Assembly (NCBI GenBank): GCA_001897475.1
Contig: MKSY01000031.1
Coordinates: 1-37,888 of the forward strand
DNA: 37,888 nucleotides
Reading direction: 5' to 3'
From: Alphaproteobacteria bacterium 43-37
GTDB lineage: Bacteria > Pseudomonadota > Alphaproteobacteria > 43-37
The notes under the pieces are model-generated. The model was not told where the DNA came from. It made no database searches and worked only from the letters and a program-made list of their open reading frames with translations. The translations under genes were made by a program, and so were the position numbers. Shown one piece after another: positions 17,642 to 25,978 of this stretch; the first letter of the stretch is position 1, and each line of letters starts with the position of its first letter.

Positions 17642-19282
17642 ATGAAAAATATTTGTTCCATCAAACTTTCATTTTTCATTATCACATGGGCTTACTTGAG
17701 TGGTTTTCCTCTGATTGCCCAGACAATTGAAAGTATCACTGTCACATCTTCAGATCCAGACGATAGCCACAAGATTGATAGCGATCACTTGGCTCATAAA
17801 AAACTCGTAGATCGTCATATCATAAAAGGCACACCGGCTGAAATTCGCAAAATTATTAATGACATTGGCTTCAGAAAGCTCCCACCATCTTCAAAGCAAA
17901 GCTTAATCGAATATATCAAAATCAAAGTACAAAAGATTACAGGATCAACAAAAGCTATCACATTGCCACTATCAGAAATTGCGACCATCGCTGCGGCTGA
18001 AAGCGCTACCACTAAAACGCACACTACCACCCCTAAACTACCACCTAGCACAGCAGATCGTAAGGATGTCCCTCACGTGCAAATGCCAACTCACAACCTC
18101 AGAAGCAGCGCTACTCATCATTCTTACGTACCTTTAGCGACCCCACGTGAGATTTTACAATCTTCAGCACCTCCATCCATTATTGAGAAGAGGATGCCAG
18201 AACCCTCTCCTGCACAGTTGAAAAATGATGCTGTAAAATTTGCCTCACCGGAACATTCCTTAACATCAATGTCAAAGCCAGAGCCCTCCGTTGACGAGAG
18301 TACAAGAGGCAGCCCTCTTCTTGTCGCTACGCCCAAAGTTATAGCATCAACCACAGACACTCCTCCACGCACTCCTCCACGCACTGCCTCGGCGCCGTTA
18401 ACCGAACGAGATAAGCACACGCAATTTTTGGCTCTTATGAACCAAACATCTTTACTACCGAAAACAACCCCTGAAGCGTTAGGAACAGAAGCCACCGGAT
18501 TTTTAAGGGCTTACTTTAAAAATCGCAGTTTTGCCAAAACTTACGAAACCATTGCTGACGCCTCCAGCGCCGGAACATTTGCGAACCCAGCATTTGAGGC
18601 TCTTTCTCCAGCTGCACGGCATTTTGTGATTTTTGCACTGGAAAAAAACATTCCTGCAATGCCACTACATGAGCAGGCTGGCGCTCAAAATGCTGTTGAG
18701 GCTCTGATAAAACAATCCAATGCTAGCAATGCTAAAATACACAAAGAAGGCTTATTAGCGGCATCACCTATAAAGCCTATTATTCGTCATAACATTGACC
18801 ATCAAGACAAACTTGCTCGACTTGTCCGCCGTAAGACTGAAGCAAGCATTGCTTCAAGACAAGCTGCGTATAAAAAAGAAATTAAAGATTATGTTTTAGA
18901 GCATATCGGCCATGTGCAAGCCATTAGGCAATCTTTAGATGGACACACTGCGTCTATGGAACAATTGCTTAAAAAAGACCTGCCACACTTGGGGGCTTCA
19001 GCAAATATGACAACCACAGAGCGGGCTGCGCATCAAGCAACCTTGCAACGAATCAAGGATATTCATGGTCAAATTGGCGGTGATCTTTCCCATACCACCA
19101 CTCATGCCGCCCTCAAAAGTCACCTTGAGTTGTTACCTCAATTGCACGAGCTAACTCAAAGCTTACCCCAAGGGCCACATAGGGATCAGCTGGCAGCTCA
19201 ACATGCTGAGTTACAAAAATCCCTTGAACATCATGTCCAAATCGTGGAACATCACGATGCTATTCACAAGATCTCACGTTAG
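17642..19282 (+). CDS. Large secreted protein of unknown function, effector-like
   Basis: The frame is open from an ATG at 17624 (552 residues); the ATG at 17642 (546 residues) places a hydrophobic signal-like segment (about 9-25, ending LIAQT) at the N-terminus and is preferred, though no strong ribosome site decides. The visible parts (counted from 17624) are a small helical region at about 60-110, a long Pro/Ser/Thr-rich linker at about 130-260 including the doubled TPPRTPPRT, and a helical half at about 265-552 rich in Ala, His, Gln and Lys with coiled-coil potential. No enzyme motif is seen. Its stop lies in the first unit of a 31-bp triplicated sequence. A secreted or host-directed role is inference. 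Confidence 0.7.
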   Translation: MKNICSIKLSFFIITWAYLSGFPLIAQTIESITVTSSDPDDSHKIDSDHLAHKKLVDRHIIKGTPAEIRKIINDIGFRKLPPSSKQSLIEYIKIKVQKITGSTKAITLPLSEIATIAAAESATTKTHTTTPKLPPSTADRKDVPHVQMPTHNLRSSATHHSYVPLATPREILQSSAPPSIIEKRMPEPSPAQLKNDAVKFASPEHSLTSMSKPEPSVDESTRGSPLLVATPKVIASTTDTPPRTPPRTASAPLTERDKHTQFLALMNQTSLLPKTTPEALGTEATGFLRAYFKNRSFAKTYETIADASSAGTFANPAFEALSPAARHFVIFALEKNIPAMPLHEQAGAQNAVEALIKQSNASNAKIHKEGLLAASPIKPIIRHNIDHQDKLARLVRRKTEASIASRQAAYKKEIKDYVLEHIGHVQAIRQSLDGHTASMEQLLKKDLPHLGASANMTTTERAAHQATLQRIKDIHGQIGGDLSHTTTHAALKSHLELLPQLHELTQSLPQGPHRDQLAAQHAELQKSLEHHVQIVEHHDAIHKISR

Positions 19283-19349
19283 CTGAAATGCTATTCACAA
19301 GATCCCACGTTAACTGAAATGCTATTCACAAGATCCCACGTTAGCTGAA
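19257..19349. repeat. 31-bp tandem repeat, three units, overlapping the end of the secreted-protein gene
   Basis: Three adjacent 31-bp units start ATGCTATTCACAAGATC. They are nearly identical: unit 2 differs from unit 1 at two positions and unit 3 from unit 1 at one. Unit 1 (19257-19287) holds the last codons and TAG stop of the upstream gene; units 2 and 3 are outside it. This is the pattern of recent slippage or unequal crossing-over. Confidence 0.95.
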
Positions 19350-19375
19350 ATTTAGCCTCACTCCTTTCCTCATTC

Positions 19376-19540
19376 CGCACCCCTTTTGTCTTTCCCGCAG
19401 ACCCTCCTTTGTCTTTCCCGCAGACCCTCCTTTGTCTTCCCGGACGCAGATCCGGGATCCAGGCTTTTTACGCCCCCCCGCTTTCGCGAGGGTGGCAAGT
19501 GGAGGAGCGAGGGTGACAGGAAAAGGAGCGGCGATGACAA
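19376..19540. repeat. Palindromic intergenic repeats (copy B)
   Basis: Same module order as copy A: several TTTGTCTTTCCCGCA direct repeats, the hairpin CCCGGACGCAGATCCGGG, ATCCAGGCTTTTTACG, the CCCCCCGCTTTCGCGAGGGTG hairpin, then GAGCGAGGGTGACAGG units. It fills the gap between the convergent effector-like and helicase genes. Frames running through it are not genes. Confidence 0.88.
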
Positions 19541-19612
19541 TGAGCGCGTGGGAACGACACTAAAATGTCCGAGCTATCAGACAAAGCACGGCTGAGCAAA
19601 GCAATACGGCCA

Positions 19613-20938
19613 CTAGCTGCTGGGCTTAGGCACCTTAAAAAATGATGGAACCTCATTACCAAACCCAAGAACCTTTTCGGCTGACACATGATTTTCTGAA
19701 TCATAGCGATCATATTTTTGGGGCTTCTTGGATTTTTGGAGATACCCAGACTTAGTCATTTTATCTTGACTCTTTATCTTGCTATTCTTCGAGGTTCTTT
19801 TTTCAGGCCCACAAGAGATTTCCTGCAACGTTTGACCGGTCATGGCTTGAAGAGCTTTTAAATGTCTCATTTGATCTAATGAGACAAGTGAGAAAGCCCG
19901 ACCAGATTTGCCAGCACGACCAGTACGCCCAATACGATGCACATAATCCTCAAGGTTCACTGGAATATCATAATTGATAACATGACTCACATACTCCACA
20001 TCAATTCCTCTGGCGGCAACATCACTTGCCACCATAATGTTTGTCTCTTGATCACGAAACTTCTGAAGAGTTTCTGTTCGAAAAACTTGATGCATATCCC
20101 CATGCAAAGCGGCACTTTTATATCCAGCATTCTTCAGCTTTGTATTCAATAGCTCCACGTCTTTTTTACGATTGCAGAAGATAAAAACACTTTGTATCGC
20201 TGCCTTTTCAGTCTCTAAAAGCCAAAAAACAGCCTTCACCTTTCCTTCACCATCAGCTTTCATCCAGTGCTGCGTGATGGTTGTTGCGGTAGCGGTATGA
20301 GGTGTGACGTTTACCTGCTTTGGGCTAACCAGAAACTTTTTGATTAGTTTTTGAACTAAATCTGGAAGCGTTGCTGAAAACAAAAGTGTTTGACGTGTTT
20401 CTGGTAAAAGCCCCAAGATCTTTTCAATATCCGGGATAAAGCCCATATCCAGCATACGATCAGCCTCGTCAATCACAAGGTATTTAAGATCGGAAAGCAG
20501 GATCTTACCTCTTTCAACCAAATCCAAAAAGCGTCCTGGCGTCGCAATAATGACATCCACGCCCCTATCCAGCTTCTTTTCCTGGTCAACAATAGAAGTA
20601 CCGCCAATCAGGGTTGCCCATGAAAGCTTGCTGCCTGCGCTAAACAATTTAAATGCATCACTCACCTGGTTGGCCAATTCGCGTGTTGGCACCAGTATCA
20701 ATGCACGCGGCATCCGCGCTCTCGTTCTATGGCTTGCCAGTAAGTCAATCATAGGCAAGGCAAAAGACGCTGTTTTTCCTGTTCCTGTTTGGGCACAAGC
20801 AACGATGTCTTTCCCCATAAAAATTGAAGGGATTACTTCTTTTTGCACTTCAGTGGGGCAGGTAAACTGTATTTTCTGTAAATGTTCTACAAGCTCATCG
20901 GAGAGCATGAGGTCTGAAAATGTATGACGTTCATCCAT
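19613..20938 (-). CDS. DEAD-box ATP-dependent RNA helicase (RhlE-like)
   Basis: This encodes 441 residues. The motifs occur in order: Q motif (FTCPTEVQ), ACAQTGTGKT (Walker A), PTRELANQ, TPGRFLDL, VIDEADRMLD (DEAD), SATLP, a second RecA domain with ARGIDVEYVSHVINYD, and HRIGRTGRAGKSG. After about residue 375 comes a basic, Lys/Ser-rich tail, as in RhlE-type helicases, useful for RNA binding. It unwinds RNA in ribosome assembly or decay. Its start overlaps the end of hflX by 8 bp, linking it to the hfq-hflX group. The subfamily name is a best guess. Confidence 0.95.
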   Translation of the reverse strand: MDERHTFSDLMLSDELVEHLQKIQFTCPTEVQKEVIPSIFMGKDIVACAQTGTGKTASFALPMIDLLASHRTRARMPRALILVPTRELANQVSDAFKLFSAGSKLSWATLIGGTSIVDQEKKLDRGVDVIIATPGRFLDLVERGKILLSDLKYLVIDEADRMLDMGFIPDIEKILGLLPETRQTLLFSATLPDLVQKLIKKFLVSPKQVNVTPHTATATTITQHWMKADGEGKVKAVFWLLETEKAAIQSVFIFCNRKKDVELLNTKLKNAGYKSAALHGDMHQVFRTETLQKFRDQETNIMVASDVAARGIDVEYVSHVINYDIPVNLEDYVHRIGRTGRAGKSGRAFSLVSLDQMRHLKALQAMTGQTLQEISCGPEKRTSKNSKIKSQDKMTKSGYLQKSKKPQKYDRYDSENHVSAEKVLGFGNEVPSFFKVPKPSS

Positions 20939-22289
20939 GGTTTATCTTTTGTCTCTCATTTTTTTCATTTCGGGTCCATTTAGTGATTTTCCTCAACCCC
21001 CTACTGTACACTTTTTCATCGAAAGATATATCGAAAATGATACCATCCTCACAACTTTTTTTTGCATGCACCACTCCATTCTCATGCAACCATGCCATAA
21101 CGCCCCCCTCTTCATGGGAAACTAAAAGGGTCATACGGATGCTTTTTCCTTTCAAACAGTCATCAATGCGCCCAAGTAATGCTTCAAGCCCCTGTCCTGT
21201 CACGGCAGACGTTACACATCGTATCCCCTGTTCAACTAGCGAAGAAGTGGCCTGCATCTGCTCATTCGAAGCAATTAGATCAATTTTATTAAAAACTTCG
21301 ATAAATTGTTTTGTTGGATGAGGGAAAGCGATACCAAGATCTGACAACACTTGAAGCACAACATTCGCATGTTCATCCCACATTGGGCTGACCAAATCAC
21401 GTACATGCACAATAACATCGGCTTCAATGACTTCTTCCAACGTCGCTCGAAACGCTGCAACCAAATGCGTTGGCAGTTGAGATATAAAACCCACCGTATC
21501 AGAGAGGATCACTTTTTTCCCGCTGGGTAACGCCACCAAGCGCATTGTTGGATCCAGCGTTGCAAACAGTAAATCTTTCACAAAAGTATCAGCACCCGTC
21601 AACTTATTAAAAAGTGAAGATTTACCCGCATTAGTATACCCTACCAACGCCACAACTGGATATGGCACCTTTTGCCGTGATTTACGGTGCAACATACGGG
21701 TCTTTTTGACTTTCTCCAAATCCGCTTTCAACCGTACAATTTTTTGGATTATCATACGGCGATCCAATTCAATCTGAGATTCTCCAGGGCCGCCTAAAAA
21801 ACCAAACCCACCTCTTTGCCGTTCAAGGTGAGTCCAAGAACGCACAAGGCGGCTTTTTTGGTAGCTCAATGCAGCTAACTCAACTTGTAGGCGACCTTCA
21901 AAGGTGCTAGCCCGAGCGCCAAAAATTTCAAGAATCAAACCCGTACGATCGATAACCTTGGCTTTCAACTGCTTTTCAAGGTTACGCTGCTGGATAGGTG
22001 TAATCGCTTTGTCTATGTACACAAGGGCAATGTCTTGGGATATCAGATCTGTCTTTAACTCATCCAGAAAGCCACCCCTTAAGAGGGTGGATGGTTTTGG
22101 ACGATCAATCACAACATTTTTGACGAAGCTTACTTCAAGATTAATGGCTTGCGCTAAGCCCACCGCCTCTGCTTGAAGATAATCAACGATACCAGGGTCT
22201 TGTCGCTCACTTTTAAGAAAAGGACAGATAATCGCTACTTTCTGACGTGCATTTACCCCTCCATTATTCGGAGGAGCGGCATTAATCAT
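20931..22289 (-). CDS. hflX: Ribosome-associated GTPase HflX
   Basis: This encodes 452 residues. The N-terminal HflX domain (about 30-200) holds the signature [19 protein letters not shown] (160-178). The GTPase domain has G1 GYTNAGKSS (217-225), the FATLDPTMR switch, G3 [10 protein letters not shown] and G4 FNKIDL. HflX splits stalled or hibernating 70S ribosomes, mainly under stress. Its ATG overlaps the hfq stop by 4 bp and its end overlaps the helicase start by 8 bp, so hfq-hflX-helicase form a translationally coupled set on RNA and ribosome control. Confidence 0.97.
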   Translation of the reverse strand: MINAAPPNNGGVNARQKVAIICPFLKSERQDPGIVDYLQAEAVGLAQAINLEVSFVKNVVIDRPKPSTLLRGGFLDELKTDLISQDIALVYIDKAITPIQQRNLEKQLKAKVIDRTGLILEIFGARASTFEGRLQVELAALSYQKSRLVRSWTHLERQRGGFGFLGGPGESQIELDRRMIIQKIVRLKADLEKVKKTRMLHRKSRQKVPYPVVALVGYTNAGKSSLFNKLTGADTFVKDLLFATLDPTMRLVALPSGKKVILSDTVGFISQLPTHLVAAFRATLEEVIEADVIVHVRDLVSPMWDEHANVVLQVLSDLGIAFPHPTKQFIEVFNKIDLIASNEQMQATSSLVEQGIRCVTSAVTGQGLEALLGRIDDCLKGKSIRMTLLVSHEEGGVMAWLHENGVVHAKKSCEDGIIFDISFDEKVYSRGLRKITKWTRNEKNERQKINHG

Positions 22290-22540
22290 TCGCCAGTTTC
22301 CGCACCGGTTTCTTTATTCTCAAAAAGCTGTATCGGACCAAGCGGCATAACCGTTGAAATAGCATGTTTGTAAACGAGCTGGGCATGTGATTCGCGACGC
22401 AACAAAACAGAAAAATTATCAAACCAGGTAATAATACCTTGCAGTTTAACTCCGTTTACCAGAAACAACGTAACAGGAACCTTATTTTTGCGGACATAGT
22501 TTAGAAATACATCTTGGACATTATTTGATTTTTCGCTCAT
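22286..22540 (-). CDS. hfq: RNA chaperone Hfq
   Basis: This encodes 84 residues. It forms a hexameric ring that pairs small RNAs with mRNAs. Sm1 is seen in [20 protein letters not shown] and [19 protein letters not shown]; Sm2 is YKHAISTV, with the conserved Lys-His of the proximal U-binding face. The short acidic C-terminal tail is usual for alphaproteobacteria. It is followed by hflX with a 4-bp overlap and preceded by the HAD gene 10 bp away. Its presence suggests Hfq-dependent small RNAs exist in this genome. Confidence 0.98.
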   Translation of the reverse strand: MSEKSNNVQDVFLNYVRKNKVPVTLFLVNGVKLQGIITWFDNFSVLLRRESHAQLVYKHAISTVMPLGPIQLFENKETGAETGE

Positions 22541-22550
22541 TTTTTTCTCT

Positions 22551-23207
22551 TTATTTTATTATTAAATTTTTACAATAAGCCAATAACTCCTGACACCCAT
22601 CAAACAACCAATAAGGATCATTTATTTGGGCCTCAATTTTATCAACCAAAATCGGCTTACACCCACTGTTCACAGCACAACTGTAATCAGCCAGAGAGTC
22701 ACCAACAAACCACACATCTTGCCTGAATAAATTAGATTCCTCGTGGCCAGATAATGCTACATCAACACAAACTGCTGACGGCTTATCCTGCGGGCAATCC
22801 AAAGAACCGATGATGTGAGTAAAATAAGAAGACCACCCAAGGTATTCGGCCTCACTTCTCAACTCATCACCAACTTTATTACTCACAACAGCCATATACA
22901 GCCCGTTACTTGCAAATAGTTTTAGCAAATCTTCCGCACCCGGTAAAGGAAAAAGTTTCCCTTCTTTTTCAACACGATAGGTATAATAGAAATAGTCTCG
23001 CGCCTTTAACGCATTTTGACCAAACAAAATAGGAAATGAATCCTTCAAAGAATGGTGCGTCGATTGCTTCACTTTTTCAAATGGCCAAGCTTCTAAACCA
23101 AACTCTAACAACGTTGCATTCAAGGCACGATAGAGAATAGGAAAGGTATCAATAAGTGTATTATCCCAGTCAAAAATTACGGCTTTAGGTGTAGAAAGCG
23201 GCGACAC
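22551..23207 (-). CDS. HAD-superfamily phosphatase, phosphoglycolate phosphatase-like
   Basis: The start is taken as the GTG at 23207 (218 residues): AAGGA lies 6 nt upstream, the GTG is one base after the trkA stop, and the product begins just before motif I. The longer frame from 23261 would overlap trkA by 53 bp. Motif I is [13 protein letters not shown], motif II VVSNK, motif III the DKPS lysine, and motif [17 protein letters not shown] cap domain lies between I and II. Such enzymes remove phosphate from small metabolites such as 2-phosphoglycolate; the substrate is not certain. It sits between trkA and hfq and is co-transcribed. Confidence 0.88.
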   Translation of the reverse strand: MSPLSTPKAVIFDWDNTLIDTFPILYRALNATLLEFGLEAWPFEKVKQSTHHSLKDSFPILFGQNALKARDYFYYTYRVEKEGKLFPLPGAEDLLKLFASNGLYMAVVSNKVGDELRSEAEYLGWSSYFTHIIGSLDCPQDKPSAVCVDVALSGHEESNLFRQDVWFVGDSLADYSCAVNSGCKPILVDKIEAQINDPYWLFDGCQELLAYCKNLIIK

Positions 23208-23208
23208 G

Positions 23209-24576
23209 TTATATCCTTGCTGAAAAAACCTTCTCAACCTTTTTAATGGCATCTTGAGCAACCATCATCAAAAGTCTGTCCCCCGATTCAATGATCAAAG
23301 TGGGCTTTGGCGGCAAAACCTTATCCCCACGCGCGAGGGCAGCCACCAGAGCCGTTTTAGGCAAACCGATATTTGACAATTCTCTACCGATTAATAGAGA
23401 CGTTGAAAACACCTCAATATCAATAATTTCGCCTTTGGCTTCTTGAACTGCATAGGCCATCTTAATTCTGCCACGCCTGACATACTGCAAAATGCTTGAA
23501 ACTGTAATGGCTCGCGGACTGATGATGGCATCCATTCCAATAGGATACATCAAGGTTGAAAACGTCATTTCATTGACCAAAGCAATCGCTCGCTTTGTTC
23601 CCAAACTTTTTGTTAAAATAGCTGACAGGACATTCACCTTATCGTCGTTTGTAATAGCCACCACAGCGTCAGCCTGATCTGCTCCAGCCTCACGCAATAT
23701 ATCCACCTCTAAAGCATCTCCGTGAATAACAATGACGTTTGAAACCTCTTTAGCCACGAAATTGGCTCTTTCACGATTCTTTTCCACGATACGAATATCT
23801 GTGAGCGTATCTTCTTGTGTTAATATTTCACATAGCCTTAAACCGATTCCACCGCTTCCCAAAACAATAATCCGATTAAGCGTGTTTTCCTCATGACTAA
23901 AAGCACGCATGGCATGATCAAGATCTTTGGTATCCACCAGAATGTAGACAGAGTCGCCAGGTAAAATAATGTCTTCACCTGAAGGCAGGATGAGATCCTT
24001 ATCTCGAATAATCCCCATGACAGAAATATCAAGCTCAGGGAACAATGTTTTCAAATGCTTCAATGGCGTTCTCAAGATAGGCATATGTGGAGCCGCACGG
24101 ATACCAATGGCTTTAGCTAAGCCATTAGCTAGATCAAAGACCTCAAATGCCCCCTGAACCTCAAGGGTACGCTTGATTGATTTTGCCACCTCTAACTCAG
24201 GAGAAATGATAAAATCAACCGGGATACTTTCTTCTGAAAACAATGCTGACCATCGAGGGTTAAGAAACCGTTGGTCTCGAATTCTAGCAATTTTTGTTGG
24301 AGTATTGAACAATGAGTAGGCTAACTGGCAAGCAACCATGTTGATTTCATCTTGCTGCGTTACCGCTATCAGCATCTCTGCTTCTTCAGCACCAGCCATG
24401 GCCAATGTTTCAGGATGCGATGCAGATCCTAGTATTCCCTGCACATCAAGCGTATTGGTTACCTGCCTGATTACATCAGGCGATGTATCTATAACCGTTA
24501 CATCGTTGCCATCCGCGCTTAAGTATCGCGCCAAATGAAAGCCTACTTGGCCAGCACCACAAATAACAACTTTCAT
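23209..24576 (-). CDS. trkA: Trk potassium uptake regulator TrkA
   Basis: This encodes 455 residues, a peripheral protein that gates the TrkH/TrkG potassium channel. Two RCK halves are present, each with a Rossmann NAD-binding loop: ICGAGQVGFHLA (5-16) and VLGSGGIGLRL (238-248), each followed by a TrkA-C domain. Length is normal. It overlaps ntrX by 4 bp, the usual ntrX-trkA pairing of alphaproteobacteria. No trkH is in the window, so the channel subunit must be elsewhere. Confidence 0.97.
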   Translation of the reverse strand: MKVVICGAGQVGFHLARYLSADGNDVTVIDTSPDVIRQVTNTLDVQGILGSASHPETLAMAGAEEAEMLIAVTQQDEINMVACQLAYSLFNTPTKIARIRDQRFLNPRWSALFSEESIPVDFIISPELEVAKSIKRTLEVQGAFEVFDLANGLAKAIGIRAAPHMPILRTPLKHLKTLFPELDISVMGIIRDKDLILPSGEDIILPGDSVYILVDTKDLDHAMRAFSHEENTLNRIIVLGSGGIGLRLCEILTQEDTLTDIRIVEKNRERANFVAKEVSNVIVIHGDALEVDILREAGADQADAVVAITNDDKVNVLSAILTKSLGTKRAIALVNEMTFSTLMYPIGMDAIISPRAITVSSILQYVRRGRIKMAYAVQEAKGEIIDIEVFSTSLLIGRELSNIGLPKTALVAALARGDKVLPPKPTLIIESGDRLLMMVAQDAIKKVEKVFSARI

Positions 24577-25970
24577 GTGCCGCTTTCTTTAACCAAGCTG
24601 CAAGGCGCATGAACACTAAGCAGCCTTAATTTCCTATGTAAAGCTGAGCGCTCCATTCCAATAAACATAGCTGTTTGAGAAATATTACCAGAGAACTTGG
24701 CCAATTGAGCTAGCATATATTCTCTTTCAAAAGCTTCCCTTGCTTCTCTTAATGGGAGATTCAAAATGTCGTTGGATTTATCAATAGTCATCACAACCGG
24801 TGACTTGGAAATAATATCAACCGGAAGCATGTTTAAGGTGACTTCCTGAGAAACCTCTTTCTCGGACATGATCACAATCCACTCCGCCACATTCTTGAGT
24901 TGGCGAATATTTCCCGGCCAAGGGTAAACTTGCAAGGCTGATAACGCCTCATTGGTCAGCTTAGGTGGCAAAGCACCACGACTTTCAGCGATCACTTTCA
25001 GAAAATGTTCTGCCAAATATGGGATATCTTCAACCCGTTGGGCCAAAGGTTGGATCGCCAGAGAAATCACACTCAGACGATAATACAAGTCCTCCCGAAG
25101 CTGCTGCTGGTTAATGGCATTCTGACAATCCGCACTTGAAGAAGCGATAACCCTTACATTCGCTTGAACCTTCCTGGTCCCACCAACACGCGTAAATGAT
25201 TGCTCATGTAACACGCGGACCAATTTACTCTGGCAGGCCATAGGAATATTGGTAATCTCATCGAGAAGGAGTGTACCGTTATGCGCTTGCTCAAATGCTC
25301 CTATGCTGGCGCGCTCGCCATTCTTTTCTTCACCGTATAACTCCTTCTCCAAGGTCGCAGGATCATCCACGGCGCAATTCACCACAACCATTCGCCCTCT
25401 TTCGGCCCTAAAACCCTGGTGAATCAATCGTGCGACTAACTCTTTTCCCGAACCTGCTGGCCCAGATATCAGCACACGACTGTTAGTTGGTGCAACCTTT
25501 TGAATGGTTTGGCGAAGTGTACTGGTAAAGGCTGACTGCCCGATAATATCAAGAGATTCTGTGCTGCGTTGCTTAAGCTCATTGACTTCATACCTTAGCG
25601 AAGCCGCCTCAAGAGCTCGCCGAACAAGAATCAATAACCTTTCCGCCTTAAAAGGTTTTTCAATAAAATCGTAGGCCCCTCTTTTGATGGCTGCTACGGC
25701 TGTTTCCACCGTTCCATGCCCACTGATCATCAGCACTGGCAAATCCGGCGTTTCCTGCTTGATCAGCTCCAAAATCCGTATTCCGTCATTGCGGCTATCA
25801 CCTAACCAAATGTCAAGAATGACCAACCCCGGCATACGGTCACGAATCAGCTCTATCCCCTTAAGCCCGTCAGCCGCTTCACGTGTATCGTATCCTTCGT
25901 CTTGAAGAATGCCAGAAATGAGATTTCGGATATCCGCTTCGTCATCAATGATTAGAATATCTTGTTTCAT
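24573..25970 (-). CDS. ntrX: Nitrogen/redox response regulator NtrX
   Basis: This encodes 465 residues. The receiver domain (1-120) has the acid pocket DD (9-10), phospho-acceptor Asp53 and KPF (105-107). The AAA+ domain has Walker A GPAGSGKE (170-177, usually GESGTGKE) and Walker B GTLLLDEI. The C-terminal Fis-type HTH is SGNISQTAMFIGMERSALHRK. The sigma-54 contact loop, normally GAFTGA, reads GAFEQA (224-229), so it may not activate sigma-54 in the classical way; divergent loops are known in other alphaproteobacterial NtrX. It is the partner of NtrY, 8 bp upstream, and overlaps trkA by 4 bp. Confidence 0.96.
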   Translation of the reverse strand: MKQDILIIDDEADIRNLISGILQDEGYDTREAADGLKGIELIRDRMPGLVILDIWLGDSRNDGIRILELIKQETPDLPVLMISGHGTVETAVAAIKRGAYDFIEKPFKAERLLILVRRALEAASLRYEVNELKQRSTESLDIIGQSAFTSTLRQTIQKVAPTNSRVLISGPAGSGKELVARLIHQGFRAERGRMVVVNCAVDDPATLEKELYGEEKNGERASIGAFEQAHNGTLLLDEITNIPMACQSKLVRVLHEQSFTRVGGTRKVQANVRVIASSSADCQNAINQQQLREDLYYRLSVISLAIQPLAQRVEDIPYLAEHFLKVIAESRGALPPKLTNEALSALQVYPWPGNIRQLKNVAEWIVIMSEKEVSQEVTLNMLPVDIISKSPVVMTIDKSNDILNLPLREAREAFEREYMLAQLAKFSGNISQTAMFIGMERSALHRKLRLLSVHAPCSLVKESGT

Positions 25971-25978
25971 TTAACTTT

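Noticed and set aside
23208-23261. Longer start for the HAD gene inside trkA
   Set aside because: AAGGA plus the GTG at 23207 fits the family length and avoids a 53-bp overlap.
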